In this document: positions 1 to 12,787 of the stretch, one piece after another
Layout of the letters: each line of letters begins with the position of its first letter
How positions within the stretch are numbered: position 1 is the stretch's first letter
Assembly (NCBI GenBank): GCA_015183035.1
Contig: JACZZP010000007.1
Coordinates: forward strand, 1,922,001-1,986,000
Source of the DNA: Meloidogyne chitwoodi
Lineage: Eukaryota > Nematoda > Chromadorea > Rhabditida > Meloidogynidae
Direction: 5' to 3'
Length of the DNA stretch: 64,000 bases
Position numbers and translations under genes: made by a program
Notes under the pieces: model-generated
The model's database searches: none
The model's input: the letters and a program-made list of their open reading frames with translations, nothing else
What the model was told of the DNA's origin: nothing

Positions 1-377
1 TTTAAGAAATTTTATTTAAATTATAAGCAAATAAATTGTCAAGGATTTTTATTTAATTTTTGTCAAAAATTTATATTTTATCATAAAATATTTTAAAATA
101 AAAAAAAATAAATTAATTAATAGTTTATTGTTAACTCCCAACATCATTTTTTCATAATTCGTCCTTTACATATACAAATGAGCAAGGGACATAATGGTCA
201 TACAGTCTTAAAATTTTCAGTAAATTCTTCATAAAAATTAATTTGAAATTAGGTAATTTTAAAATATTTAAGAACATATTACCGAATTTTCTCTAATATA
301 ACGACTGGTCGTTATATTTTTCAACCCTCCTTTAGAGGGCGGTATTTTAGTCTTTCTTTTGGAAGGGGATCGTTTTT

Positions 378-614
378 TTAGACAAAATCCGTTAAGTGAT
401 ATTGTAATAAATCAACTGTTTGACCATTTATAGGTAAAGGAGGATTGAAAAGGATGCTGGGATAATTAAAATAATGTTACTAATTAATTAAAATTTACAG
501 GCCATCAAAACATGGAGTTTGAGTTTTAGGACACTTATGTGGTGGTTTTCCTTCTGCATTTTTTATATTAATTACAAAAAATATAAGAGAAAAAAGAATA
601 AAAAATTTTAACAT
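378..614 (-). CDS. Small secreted peptide, two exons (hypothetical)
   Basis: Two exons, 499-614 and 378-456, are separated by a 42-nt GT-AG intron (457-498). They close in frame to a TAA and give about 64 residues. The N-terminus is a clear hydrophobic signal sequence (MLKFFILFSLIFFV...), followed by a Lys/Pro-rich stretch with two cysteines (KCPKTQTPC) and a tail rich in Pro and Leu. This is the expected shape of a small secreted nematode peptide. I recognise no family. The model depends on one short intron; without it the ORF stops after 38 codons, so the C-terminal half is less certain than the signal peptide. Confidence 0.45.
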
Positions 615-2687
615 TTTAATAATTTTTTTAAACTAAAAAAAATATTTTAGAATATTCAAAAGTCACTTGAAAACAATTTTATTAAATAAAGTTTTGTGCT
701 AATAAAATTTTTAAAATTTAGTTAAATAAGTCAAAATTAATTTGAATTAATTTATTATTTTTTAATTAAAAGTTTATTAGAATTTTGTAAACTTTTTTTA
801 GTGAAAATTATTTCTAATACTAATTAAGTATATGCGAAATTTTTATATATATTTAATATTTTGATAATATTTATATATTAATTAATTTTAGTTAATAAAA
901 GGTAGAGTTAAATAAATAAATTTTTTTTTAATTTTAAATTAATTTTTTGAATTTTATCAAATATTTAAAATAATTGAGATATAATAATTTTCATCTCTAT
1001 TTATTAGGAAATTATGCCATAAAAATAGATCAAAAGTTAATTTAAAAAAGACAAATTATATTTATTGCTAAATTAAGAGCACAAAAATAAAAAATTAAGG
1101 TAAAAGAATATTAATAAAAAATAAAAGATGATTAAATAAATTGGGAATATTTTTTGCATTAAAAAGTTTGAATATTTTCATTTTAGTTTCTTTTTTTTGC
1201 ATAAATTTTAAAATAGAAATTAATTTAAATCTGTGTAATATCTAAAGTAAATTAAAAGGAAATATAAGTGATTTTGTATGTTTTCTCTAATTTTAATTGC
1301 ATTATAGACCCCATCACTTATTATTATTTCTCCCTTTTCTTATAAACCCCATCTCCTCCTTTTAAGACTTTTTCTTCGTATTCAGTTGTTTTTAATAAAA
1401 ATAAAGAGTTGGCTCTGAGTGAGCAAAAATAAAAGTATTCTCTATTTCTTTATTTTTGGTAAACAGCTTTAATTGATTGGAGTTTTTGCTTTATTGGGTT
1501 TTGTTGAACTTAAACTAAATATTGACTCCGGAGTTTATTGACTTCAATTAATAAACTTATTATTTTATTTGAAGAATTATTATTTTAAATTACTCTGACT
1601 TCTGTACAAATATAATAAAATGAATTATGAAAGTAAATTAGTCTAAAAAATTTTTTAAGAATTAACCTCACATTTAGAATAAATGAACCTTTTTCCTAAA
1701 ATCAATTTTGAAATATACAAAAATTAAAAAAAAATATATTTAGAAACAATTTTATTAACTTATTTTTTATTTAATTTTTTGGTAGTTTTATTTTTACTTT
1801 TTTTATAAAATTTAAAATTCTGAACTCACAAAGTGCAACAACCGAAATTATGACTATGTTACGTGAAGAATTACTTTCATCAAAATCTGGAGATATATAG
1901 TAGAAATGGTATAATTATACGTTTTATAATAATAATAATAAATCTAATAAATATAAAAATGAGATTGAATAATTAATTCATCTCAACTTCAATTTTTATA
2001 TTTAGTAAAAAGACAGCTAGTCTTTTATTTTTTTTATAATTTTTCAGGTTCACCTCAGTTGATCACCGTTTCTCCTAAGTTCGTTTGAAGCATATGTTCA
2101 TTTTGGTCGTATTCGACTCAACTCAAAGAGCTCTTTCAAGAGCTATCAACGTATTTTTATATACTTCGTATCTAGGAAAAAACTTAGGTGAAATATTTTA
2201 GACGGTGACTTAATCGTGCTGTCTCAACTTAACCGCTCACATTTTTCATGCGAACATCCAAAACGTCAATGCCCAAATCGCAATCTCAATGTGTCAACTC
2301 GGGTAAAATTTGAACTGGTTTTTCATTCGACAAGGCCGTACACGTTTTTCACTTTAAAATTGAGACAATTAGGTATAACGTTTCGATTTTGAGGTAAAGA
2401 AAATTTGGAAATTTTATTGAAAAAGTAGTAATTAGGAATTTGAATCTTAAGACGAAAAAACCATAATCGCCGTAAATTCATCCTTGCGAAAGTTGAGATG
2501 CTTGGTAATAAATCCAGGAAGAAATTGTTCTTGTGTTACATGTGTACAGCTGTCGAGATTAAAAAAAAAATATTACAAAACGTAAGACATATGGGAAGTG
2601 AAAAGCGGGATCTAAAAAGAGGAAACAGTGGAATCAGTGGGAGATCCCATTATCTTGAAGATATTATATTTACATTTTTTATATAAA
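615..2687. other. Intergenic, AT-rich; no gene seen
   Basis: About 2 kb between the small peptide gene and the 3' end of trehalase. The stretch 2040-2480 has noticeably higher GC than its surroundings and may be a decayed repeat. A weak open stretch at about 1820-1900 has exon-like codon use but no partner exons. I see no convincing gene. Confidence 0.4.
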
Positions 2688-5600
2688 TTAAAATTCTGTT
2701 AAATTTGTATAAAACATTCGTATAAATTCAAAAACAACTCCATTAGTCCAACCAAACCCAGACTGTGCTGGATATTCTCCTCCAAATCCTGAACTACCAT
2801 CTCCATAACGAACATCATATTTTTCCCATATTTGTGCAGGCTTAAACATTTTCCAATTGAAAAAATAAAAAATTAAATTGAAAAAACCTTTCCTTTTTTT
2901 GGATTAAAAAATCCATTAAAAGTTGTTGTTAAAAAGCCATTTACTAATTTTCTTATTATACTAACGGCTTTAACATTTTTTTCACATTTTTGAAGGCTGA
3001 TAACAAATAAATGTTGTTGTGGCGCCCATCCGTTAGGAAAATCCCATTGTTCAGAGGAATTATGTTCTAACGATGAGGGAATTCCTCCTAAAAAACAGAA
3101 AATAAATTTACAGGCAAAATAAACGTTTTAAATTTTTTATAGTAAATTTTGGTATTAATTTTTTAAAATTTTGAATGGTGACATTCTGAGGAAAAATCAA
3201 ATTATACCTTTTTCGTAAAATAACTTTTGGCATTTCTACTCAAAAATTTTTATATTTAAGAATTTGACAAATATCTCTACGCTTTATATTTCCGTATAAT
3301 TTTATTGTTCTATGTTTTACTTAAGCTAACAAGGGAACATATCAACTTACCACTCACCGATTTTCACAAAACTTTACCATTCGAAAGAGCTTTTTGAGTA
3401 GGCACAGAATCTAATTTTTTACGTGCCCTAGTTAAGGTATCGCAAAGTTACAAGCTTCTAAAGTTTCAAAAAAGAGGCTCTCCACACTTATGATCACCTC
3501 TATTCTCTCTTTTCCTTTTGTTTTCCATGCAGCGTCTGCCTTCCTTCTCATCTTTTCATTTTTTTTCTTGGAGTAACTGGCGGCCGCTGTAAGTAAAGGA
3601 AAAGAGAGAATAGAGGTGATCTTAAGGCCGTAGTAAAGAGTAGAGAGAAAGGAACGCTGCGAAGAGGAAATGGAACATTTTTTTTGAAACTTTAGAAGCT
3701 TGTAACTTAACGATACCTTAACTAGAGCAAGTAAAAACTTAGATTCTGTACCTACTCGAAAAGCTCTTTCGAATGGTATAAGTTTTGTGAAAATCGGTGA
3801 GTGGCAAGTTGATATGTTCCCTTGTAAGTTATAAGCAATTCAGTGTTCTCTATATGACAAGAACTATAACCAAAAATTTAGGGTTTTGCAGTCATTCATA
3901 AATTTGAATTTTTCAGACTCTAATGTCTTTAGACGATAGAATAACAAAAAGAAATTAAATGAGGAAAGAATATTTGAGTACCTAGACAAGAAAAATGAAC
4001 AAAGTAATAGTTCTTGAGTGTATTCTTGTAATTTTTAAGAAACCTTTAAATCCAAGTGCTCCACTTTTGTGTAAATAACTGATAATACGTTCACATAAAT
4101 TCTTTTTTTTCCTGTTATCCAAAAGTAGCGGATAAATATTGCTTGGATAAAATTTTTTTCTTAATTGTTTCTCCTCCAAATCCAGGTCATACCACACACC
4201 GCTATCTTCATCATACAAAACTTGGTTAATAAAATTTGTTAAATTTTGTGCCATATCTTGATAATAGATAGCCTTTCTGTTTTTTTTTAATTTTTTCAAT
4301 GAAGGGAAATTAACTCACTGATTTTGTCCAATTATTTTACTAAGATTAGCCATTGTCAAATAATTTAAGGCAATAAATACATTTAAATCTAATGGTAGAA
4401 TTTTATTTGTAGCAATTCTTACTCTACTCATAGTATCATAATTATTTTTACTTGAATTAAAGCTAATATTTTTCCAATTATACCAACGAGAAGAAAAATC
4501 TAAACCAGATTCACAAGCACTTGCAGTTGATGCCCAAAAGAATTGGGGTTGTCCACTTTGTATTCCAAGTTGATAATCTTCTAGAAAATTTTCAGAACGA
4601 GGGCAATTTGTTAGTGTCTTAATATTTATTTAAAATATTTTTTTATTTGAGAAAAAAGGCTTTTAATCTTTATAGAGAAAGAGGTCATTTGGTTCAAGGG
4701 CTAATTTCTTTGCTAAGAAATTTTGTTTAAAAATGGAACCAAGTGCATCTTGTAGCAAATTTTTAAGGCTTTCTAATAAGCATAAAAGAAAATTTTTTAA
4801 CACTATTTAAATTGACGAAAATAATTTTAATAATTAATTTAAAAATTAACAGAAAAAACATCAAGTTTGCCTTATTTTTACCATTATGTCCAAGGACCAT
4901 TTGTCTAAAAAACTTTAAATTTTCATACCTTGTATTGAAACATTAAATAATTTTTTCCTTTAATATTTAACTGAATTGAACGATTTTGACTCCACCATTT
5001 AAGCTCTTTTTCTGCAAGTGGTAAAAATTCTTCCAAAAAAGTTTTATTATTTGTAACAGTAAAATAGTCAGAAATCATTTGTGTAAAAAAAGGTGGTTGA
5101 CTTCTCCTTGAGAGCCTTTTTTTTAATTTTAAATTTAATTAAAAAAATAAAAATTATTAAAAAAAAAAATAAAAATAATTTTACTGTATATTTCCTGAGT
5201 TTGGAATAAAGCCATGATAATTTAATAAATGAGCAAAATTTTGTAAAACTCCAAAAGCAGTTTGAATTAAATTGGAGAAATAAAGGCCTTAAAGCTGAAT
5301 AGTATTTTAATAAAAAAATCTTTTTTTTTAAGTTTTTTTTTATTTTTTAAATATTTTTTAGTTATCCCAGAATTTAAAAAATTTATTTAATTTAATTTAT
5401 TTTTACTTCTATCGACGTCACTCTCCTTTTGCATTAATTAACCCAATATTTATTTATTTTAAATTATTTTTTTTTAATTAAATACCTTTAAGTATCCAAT
5501 AAGTATCCCAATAAAAGAAAACTTTAAAAAATCCTCCTGGAACTAAAAATCTGTTTGGAACAGAAATGACAGGGTAAAGTTGTTGGTTTAAATGAACATC

Positions 5601-6554
5601 TTCAATAAATTCACGTGTTAATGTAGGCCAAATTTGATGTAATGAAATTGCTAATTTTTTCCATTTTTGGACATTAATTAATTCAAAATTGGAAGGAGTT
5701 GGTTTCCAATCGGTTAAATTGGCAGGTTTTAAATAATCTATATTAATAAAATTTTCTTCACAAAATTGCATAAAATCTCCTTTTTTGACTATTTGTCCTC
5801 GCACAATTCTTGAAAAAAAATTAAAATAATTAAAAAAATAAATAATTATTTTATTAAGTCCTCCTTTGGTTTTTAAGTATTTTTTTTTTAATTAATTATT
5901 CCTTGATTTAATTAATTAGATTGCAAGCTTAAAATTATTTACTTTTTTAAAAATTTAAATCTTTGACTTATATCAAAAAGGAAAAATGATTTTTTAAAAG
6001 CTTAATGTCAAATTAAAAATAATTTTTTATTGAAAAATTATTTTTAATTGAACAAAATTTTTAAATATTTTTTAATCAAGAAAAATTAAAGATTTTATTT
6101 TAAAAATTAATTTAAAAAATTTAAAAACAAACTTTTTAAAATTTTGGACAATTTTATTAGGTTCAAAAAGCAGTTTTGTGCCAGGGCATTGATGTTGAAC
6201 ACCAAAATACCAAGCTGAACTAATTATTGGGCCAGAACAGTAAATTGGTGCTAAAGGCCCTTCACAGATTGGCTCAGAACAGTTTGTAACAAATCCTCCA
6301 TTATAAGACTGCTTTTGACCTTCTTTTGCTACAGAAAATTGCTGAGGAAAAAATTTTTGACGTGAAATGAATTTTTCAAATAAATTGGTAATTTCTCGAA
6401 TATTTTTATCATTTTTTTGGTTATTTATTTTTTGACATTGAGAGAAAGGAAAATTAAATAAAAATAATAATAATAAAATTATTTTTGGATTTTTTAGAAT
6501 TTTATAAGGTAAATGGGATAAAAGAAGAATAAAATAATTTAATAATAAAATCAT
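2688..6554 (-). CDS. Secreted trehalase (GH37)
   Basis: Hydrolyses trehalose to two glucose molecules, probably outside the cell or at its surface. Eight exons: 6133-6554, 5486-5808, 5185-5287, 4929-5115, 4319-4617, 4044-4276, 2888-3087, 2688-2840. All junctions are GT-AG and the sum is 1920 nt (639 residues), close to the usual family length. The N-terminus is hydrophobic and signal-like. Diagnostic GH37 stretches are visible: IYCSGP, the first signature PGGFFKVFFYWDTYW, RRSQPPF, and the second signature QWDFPNGWAP, followed by GGEY and SGFGWTNG near the end. The 956-nt intron 3088-4043 holds a foldback repeat. The weakest boundary is the donor near 6132. Confidence 0.9.
3320..3836. repeat. 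Foldback (MITE-like) element in trehalase intron
   Basis: Two long inverted arms, about 3320-3485 and 3680-3836, match nearly base for base. Both carry CAAGGGAACATATCAACTT at the outer end and CAAGCTTCTAAAGTTTC at the inner end. A second nested inverted pair (3485-3520 against 3596-3630) contains GATCACCTCTATTCTCTC. There is no coding potential. Known elements of this shape are non-autonomous DNA transposons; I could not define a target-site duplication. Confidence 0.75.
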
Positions 6555-6955
6555 TAGATTATTTAAAAAATTTAAACAAATTTTTTTAAATTAGAAAGGA
6601 ATTTTATATTTAATTTAGTAGACAAAAAAATATTTTAAAAATTAGATAAAAATTATAAAAGTCCAAAAAATTGTTTATTTAATAAAAAAAATCGATAATT
6701 TTAAGTAAAAAAATAAAAAAAATAAACTGATAAGAAAATAAGATAAAAATATAAGAAAAATAATTATTTAAAAATTTCCTAAAAAATAAAAATAAAATAA
6801 ATTCTTTTTTTCCTCAATAAAGTTGAGCCATAAAATTATATAATAATTTTACCTAATTTAGCTTACTAATATTAAAAATAAAAAATTTTTTCTATTTATT
6901 TTTTTTCCATTTTCTCACATTCTCTAACTCTTAAAAATTAATTATTTCTTTTTTA

Positions 6956-7136
6956 AGCACAAATGTCCGCAAGTTTTTATCCGCAAGTAATAAAAATATT
7001 TAATTATTTTGAAATAATTTAAAATTTTTTATAATAATTATTGTGAATATAAAAAATATATTATTTTTTTAAATAATATTTTTAAGAAAAAATAAATATT
7101 ATAACTTGCGGATAAAAACTTGCGGACATTTGTGCG
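6956..7136. repeat. MITE sharing ends with the Merlin-like element
   Basis: About 180 bp with perfect inverted arms at 6958-6988 and 7104-7134 (ACAAATGTCCGCAAGTTTTT then ATCCGCAAGT). The first 20 bases are the same as the ends of the larger element at 35196-35753. It is therefore probably a non-autonomous relative. The interior is AT-rich and empty. Confidence 0.65.
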
Positions 7137-7258
7137 TAAAAGAAATGACTACCTTCTTAAAAAATAAAAGTTTAATTTTAATTTAAAAATATTTCCTTAA
7201 TTAACTATTACAATTTTATTATTTAAAAATATTAAAAAAATTCTAATTAATTTCCTAA

Positions 7259-7519
7259 TTAATTAATTACCTTATCAATAGTAACAAATTGTTTTGTAAA
7301 ATCATTTAAATTATTATCATTTCCAAATTGGGGAATATAAACTTGTTGATAAATATTAAATTTATTAATTTTAGAAAATACAACAAATATTCCTGTATCT
7401 TTTGTTTGTTTTAAAAAAGTAAATAAAGCAAATAATAAAATAAAAATACATATAAGGCCAAGAAGAAAATGAAAAAATAACCAATGTTTTTTTCTTATAT
7501 TTACAGGGTAAATAAGCAT
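7259..7519 (-). CDS. Possible membrane-anchored first exon, unknown
   Basis: An 86-codon ORF starts with MLIYPVNIRKKHW, then a strong hydrophobic segment (about residues 13-35), then a polar region ending in FVTIDK. A GTAATT donor follows immediately after the Lys codon, so it may be the first exon of a type II membrane protein. I found no partner exon before the trehalase gene, which has its own start. It could be an alternative 5' exon, a gene remnant, or chance. Confidence 0.25.
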   Translation of the reverse strand: MLIYPVNIRKKHWLFFHFLLGLICIFILLFALFTFLKQTKDTGIFVVFSKINKFNIYQQVYIPQFGNDNNLNDFTKQFVTIDKVIN

Positions 7520-8726
7520 TTAATTAAGGTGTTTATTAACACCTCTAGGATAACCCTAAAAAAGAAAATAATTTATTTAAAATTTTTTAAGCATCACCTA
7601 AGGAGGGAAAGCAAAGGGAGGCTTGCTTAATTTAGTTTAAATTAAAAATTTATTAAAAACTGAGAAATATAACTAAAAATAAATGTTTGTGGATAAAATA
7701 AAATTAAAAAAAAAAAGTAAAAGTTGTAGTTAAATTCTCATTATTTTAATAAATCTAGATCAGATAAAAAGAACTAGAATGAAGGGAATTAATTAAGAAA
7801 AAAAAATTATCCTATAAAAAAATATTTATTTAATAAATATACCAAAATTATTTAATAAAAACACAAAAAATATTAAAAAAAAATTTATTTATTGATTTTA
7901 AAAGTATTAAATAAATAAATTTATATTTAATATATACAACGTGGAAATTTAAATACTTAAAAATAATAAAAAAAACTTTTCTCGTGTTCAGCCAATTTTA
8001 TTTATAATGTTGGCGAATTAACGCATATTAGGTAACTAAATTTAAAGGAAAAAATAAAAAAAGGAAAGGAAAAAAGTTTAAATTATTTAATTAAATTATT
8101 TAAACAATTCTCTTTTTTTTGGGAGGGAATAAATTAATTAATTTTAAAATATTTGCCTTTTAATAATATTTTAATAATTTTAAAAATAAATTCACTTAAG
8201 ATCTAAAATCCTAATTTATAAATTAAATTTAAAAAATTAAAAAAATTGTAACAAATTTAAAATAAATCAGAATATTTTGTTCTGTTAGCGCTTTACTCAA
8301 AAAATCTAAAAATTCTGATAAATCAGAATAAATAAATAAATATTATTTACATTTCCTTCCTAATTTTCCTTTAATGTACCTGCAATTTGTTAAGAGAATA
8401 TTTCCTTATTTAATTAAATTTATTTTTTTATATTATTTTTTATTATCAAAAATATTTTGAACTTTTTTAAAAAATTATTTTTAAATATTTTTTAATAAAT
8501 ATTTCTCAAAAATAAAAATCAATTTAAGCATTTTGAAAAAGAAATAAACAAATAGAATATTTTATTTTTAATCAATAAAAGAATCAATTTATTTTTTACC
8601 AAAAAATTTTTTAGTAGAGAATAAATATTTATTTTAATAAATAAATAAATTGGAAATATTTTTGAATTTTTAATTATTTTTTAAATTATTTTTTTTTATT
8701 TTTTAATTCTGTTTTTTAAGCTTTTT
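7520..8726. other. Intergenic, AT-rich; nothing recognised
   Basis: This is the gap between divergent ORFs. It is mostly A/T runs with no repeat boundary or gene that I can support. The promoter of the plus-strand UDP-glycosyltransferase should lie near its right end. Confidence 0.4.
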
Positions 8727-11700
8727 ATGAGAATTATACAAAATATTTTTTTTATTTTCCAATTTTTTCAAATTATTACTATTTTTATTGTCTACAATGT
8801 TAATTGTTTAAATATTCTACAAATAGTTCCTGGCTTTACAAATTCTCATGTTCTCTTTAATTATAGATTAGCAGAAGAACTTGTCCAATTGGTAAAATTA
8901 ATTATTAAAATTAATTTTAAATTTAAAAAATTAATTTTAGGGACATAATGTAGTGCTTTGGACTCAGATGGAAATGAATATGGTGTAAGTTTTTTAAATG
9001 GAATAAAGAACAGAGTTTTTGGATTTCGTCGGCAAAATTGTTTAAATTTTAAAGCTTTTATTTTCCTTTTAATTTCTTTTTTATTTTTTCTTTTATAATT
9101 CCCTCATTAAATTTTGAGTATTTTTAACTCTTTTAGAGTCTTTCAAGACCTAAAATAGTTTTTAAAGTTAATAAAATAATTTAAGATTTATGGGTGACTT
9201 CAAATTGCCGAAAGGTGTTCAAGAGTGAGTTTAATTGTTTTTTAGTAGAATTTTAAAATTAATTTATAGAATTCGTGAATCTATACATTTTAAAGATAAA
9301 TTAAAAGTTGAAGGGTTGAAGGTCCTATTTTAATTTTTTTTAATTTAAATATTTTTTAAGGTTTTCCAAGAAATGATTTTCGAGAGTGGTACTCCCTATG
9401 AACTTTGGTGGACAGGAAGGGAATTTAAAGTATAATTTAATATAATTATTTGTTAATTAATTTAATAAATAATTTAATTTAATACATTTTATTTTACTTA
9501 TTTATTTAATTAAAATTAATTTTAAATTTAGAAATTAAATTAATTACCGGTAAAATAAAATCTTCGGAAACACGAATCGGGATTATTTTTAAAAATTAAT
9601 AAAAGAGGGAAGTTATGGGACAAATCCAAAAAAATCCAAAAAAGCTTGGTTTTCTGAACAAAAATCCCTTAAACTCCCGATATTATCTCTTCAGCGCCGT
9701 TCACTAGGTTAAATTAGGATAGAGTCTAAAATATATTAATATTTAATATAAGAGTGAAAAAAATAGCATAAAATAAAATATTGTGTATAAAATAGAGTGT
9801 AATTAATTAATAAAAATATTTTTAGATTTAATATAATTTTTAAATTTATTTTTATTTTGTCAGGAAATGCGTTTAGAAGCATGTGAACAAATGTTGGGAG
9901 AAGGCCTTGCTAAATTTCTTTCTTCTACAAATTATAGTAAATTTGATCTTGCAATTGGACATTTTCATGATTTGTGAGAATTTTAAGATATTAAAAATTA
10001 AATATTTTCAATAAATTTGTTTAATTAATTAATTAAGCTGTCCAGTGGCAATGGCTCGTGCTGCAGGAGTGCCTAGGGTAGTTTTATTTAATTAAATTAT
10101 TATTCTTATCGAGTCTTTACCAAGCTTTTTTCCCTTAGAAGAGTATTTTTGGACATTGTTTGCAATTTTTTGTTTCAGATGATTTGGATAACTCATGGAC
10201 CTTCAATTTATGACTTTACAGCTCATTCTGTTTTTTTAATTTTTTTATTAAACATTTTTAATCTTTTTCTAGCTTGGTATAAGGACATTTCCTTCGTTCG
10301 TTCCACATCCACTTTCCTCCAATTCTGATAGAATGGTTAGTAAAAAAAAAGAGTTGAAAGATAGGAAATTTAGGAAAAATAAGGGAATATTTACTAGAAT
10401 ATTATTTTTAGAGTATTTAATGTTTTAAAGAACCTTTTTAGTCTATTTATATAATCATTTAGTCTAAAAGAACAATAAAAGTAAGTCATGGAAATCAAAA
10501 ATTTTCAAAAAAAAATATGAAAAACTAGTCATGATCAGAAAGGTTAAAAATTCTTTAATATTGAAGTGTTATAAGTCCAAAAATATTTGAAAACAAAATT
10601 TAGAGGCATACCTAATTTTTATTTATTTTATTAATATTTTATATGTTTTTTAGAATTTTGTTCAACGTATATTTAACATTTTTTGGCATTTTGCCGGTAT
10701 TGAATTTGTCAATCTACCAAACGGTTTTTTTGGACAATAATTTAATTTTAATTATTTTTTAAATATTTATTTATTTATTTTAGTTTTGCTTCATGAAGAG
10801 AATTGTTTATATCAAAAAAGTTTTTTTTAATTAATTTTTTAAAAATATTTTTAATTTTTATTGTTTCCAAAATCTTCAAATCTTTGGTCTTTTGGCCAAC
10901 AAATTTCTGTTCTTTTATTAAATGGAGAAAGTTTTCTAGATTTTCCCAGACCTTTACCTTCATTTATTTTGAGTTTGGGTACTCTTGCTTCAAAACAACA
11001 AAAATTAAAAAAATCAGAAATTTTAGAAGAAGATGATGTTGAGAAAATTTATTTAAAGAAAAATAAGGGTATACTTTTATTATAATTAATTTTTTAATTT
11101 TTTAAAATAAATTGAAATTTTTTTATATAAATTTTTAAGTAATAAATACATATATTTAATGAGAAGGTTTTATTTAAAAAAAGAATTTAAAAAAAATCCC
11201 CAAATCTATATTTTAAACAATTAGAAGAAGAGGGTTGAATCTCCCCGAGCCTTTAGTATCGTTAAAAATAAAAATCAAGGTTTACCCGATTTTTGTCTAT
11301 AAAAAGGTTAGTGTTGTTCCTTAATTGATATAAGGGCCTAATAATTCAATTTTAATATTTTATTATTTAATTTTTAATTTTATTTTTAGGTGTTATCATC
11401 TTTTCAATGGTTGTTTTACATATTTTCTAAAATTAATTAAATTAATTAATAAATTAATTAATAAATTAGGGCACAGTTTCAAATACAACAAATATGCCTA
11501 TAAGAATGATACAAAGTTTTTTGGAAGCATTTGGAAATATTTCTGATTATGATTTTATATGGAAAACAGAACAAACTGAACTTAAAGGCATTGAAAATTA
11601 CAAAAATGTTCATTTAAGACGATGGATTAATCAAAAAATGTTAATTAGTAAATTACCCTTTTTAATTAATTAAGTGATAGTAGAATATGGAATTTTGGTA

Positions 11701-12787
11701 AAATCTTTACAAATAAAAAAGATATAATTATTTTCTGAGTTTTAAGGCTTTTTAAGCCTTGGCTAAAGGGTGTTTCCCAATTTTTTTTAATTATAAAAAA
11801 TAGGAACCATTTGGGAAGTTAAAATTAAAATAAAGAGAGATTGACCTAATTGAAAGTGTTTTCTCTCCATATTTTTTTACTTTATTACAAATTTCTTAAA
11901 ATATTGGATTCGAGAGAGATTTTTTAAGCTGTGGAGAAAATTTGAATTTTAAAAATATTTTTTTAATAATTTTTAAAAATTTTAAAAGAAAATCCAAAAA
12001 CTTGTCTTTTATTTGCTCATGGAGGTTATAGCAGCTTTTTAGAAGCTGCAAAAGCTGGAATTCCAATTTTATTAATTCCTTTATTTGCTGATCAAGTAAT
12101 CAATGCAAAAAGAGCAAAACGTTTTGGAATTGCTGAAATTATTGATAAAAGAAAAATTAATTCAAAAATAGTTGAAGAATTAATTAGAAAAATGCTTGAA
12201 AATGAAAAGTTGTTTTAATTTTAATTTTTAAAATTTTATTTTTTTCAGATATTATAAAAATGCACAAAAACTTAAGGTAATTATTTCAAAAATTTTAAAA
12301 TATTTTATTTGGATGATTGGAACTCTTTTAAGTAATAAAAATTGGTCAAATATCTGTCTTATGCCAAAATACCACTAAATTGGGCCAAATCAGCCCTCAT
12401 TAAAATAGATTTTTCCGAATCTTTGGATAGAGCTGGACAGACTCTTTAACGATTTTTGGACTAAATTTGACCCAAATTGTTCCGGATATAACGAAAAATG
12501 TGCATTTTGGACCCAAAAACTCCGAAAATTTCGGTCAGATTCGTTCTTTGCTGAATCTAAAATTAAATAAAATTAATTATTTTATTTTTTAATAAAAGTC
12601 AATGCTTTCTGACAATCCAAATTCAATATTTTCAATGCCTTCACTTGAATATGGTTTAAAATTGGCCGTATCAACAAAACCAGATTGTTACTTTTTACTT
12701 AAATCTGCCCAAAAATTAAATTTTTTTGAGCATTTTTTTATTGATATTTTTTTAATTGTTTTAATTTTTATTTTTTTGATTATTTAA
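8727..12787 (+). CDS. UDP-glycosyltransferase (UGT, GT1)
   Basis: Transfers a sugar from a UDP-sugar to small lipophilic acceptors; family members sit in the ER membrane. The first exon (8727-8891) encodes a hydrophobic signal and LNILQIVPGFTNSHVLF. About 17 exons follow, including 9864-9973, 10179-10229 (WITHGPS), 10862-11068 (LWSFGQQ, DFPRPLP), 11390-11409 (GVIIFSM), 11470-11647, 11989-12208 and 12599-12787. The donor-binding signature is visible as FAHGGYSSFLEAAKAGIP then PLFADQ. The last exon ends in a C-terminal transmembrane helix. Total about 526 residues, normal for the family. Oddity: the junction into the exon at 10862 has no AG acceptor, although every other junction is GT-AG and in phase. 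It may be a mutated copy or carry a local sequence error. Confidence 0.85.

Noticed and set aside
1820..1905. Possible terminal exon ending LLSSKSGDI
   Set aside because: No partner exon or upstream gene found; too short to support alone.
2498..2686. 62-codon plus-strand ORF
   Set aside because: Overlaps nothing conserved, ends at the trehalase 3' end, and has no protein-like features.
10803..11036. Open frame overlapping the UGT exon in another frame
   Set aside because: The UGT frame carries family motifs (LWSFGQQ, DFPRPLP); this one is its shadow plus the intron.
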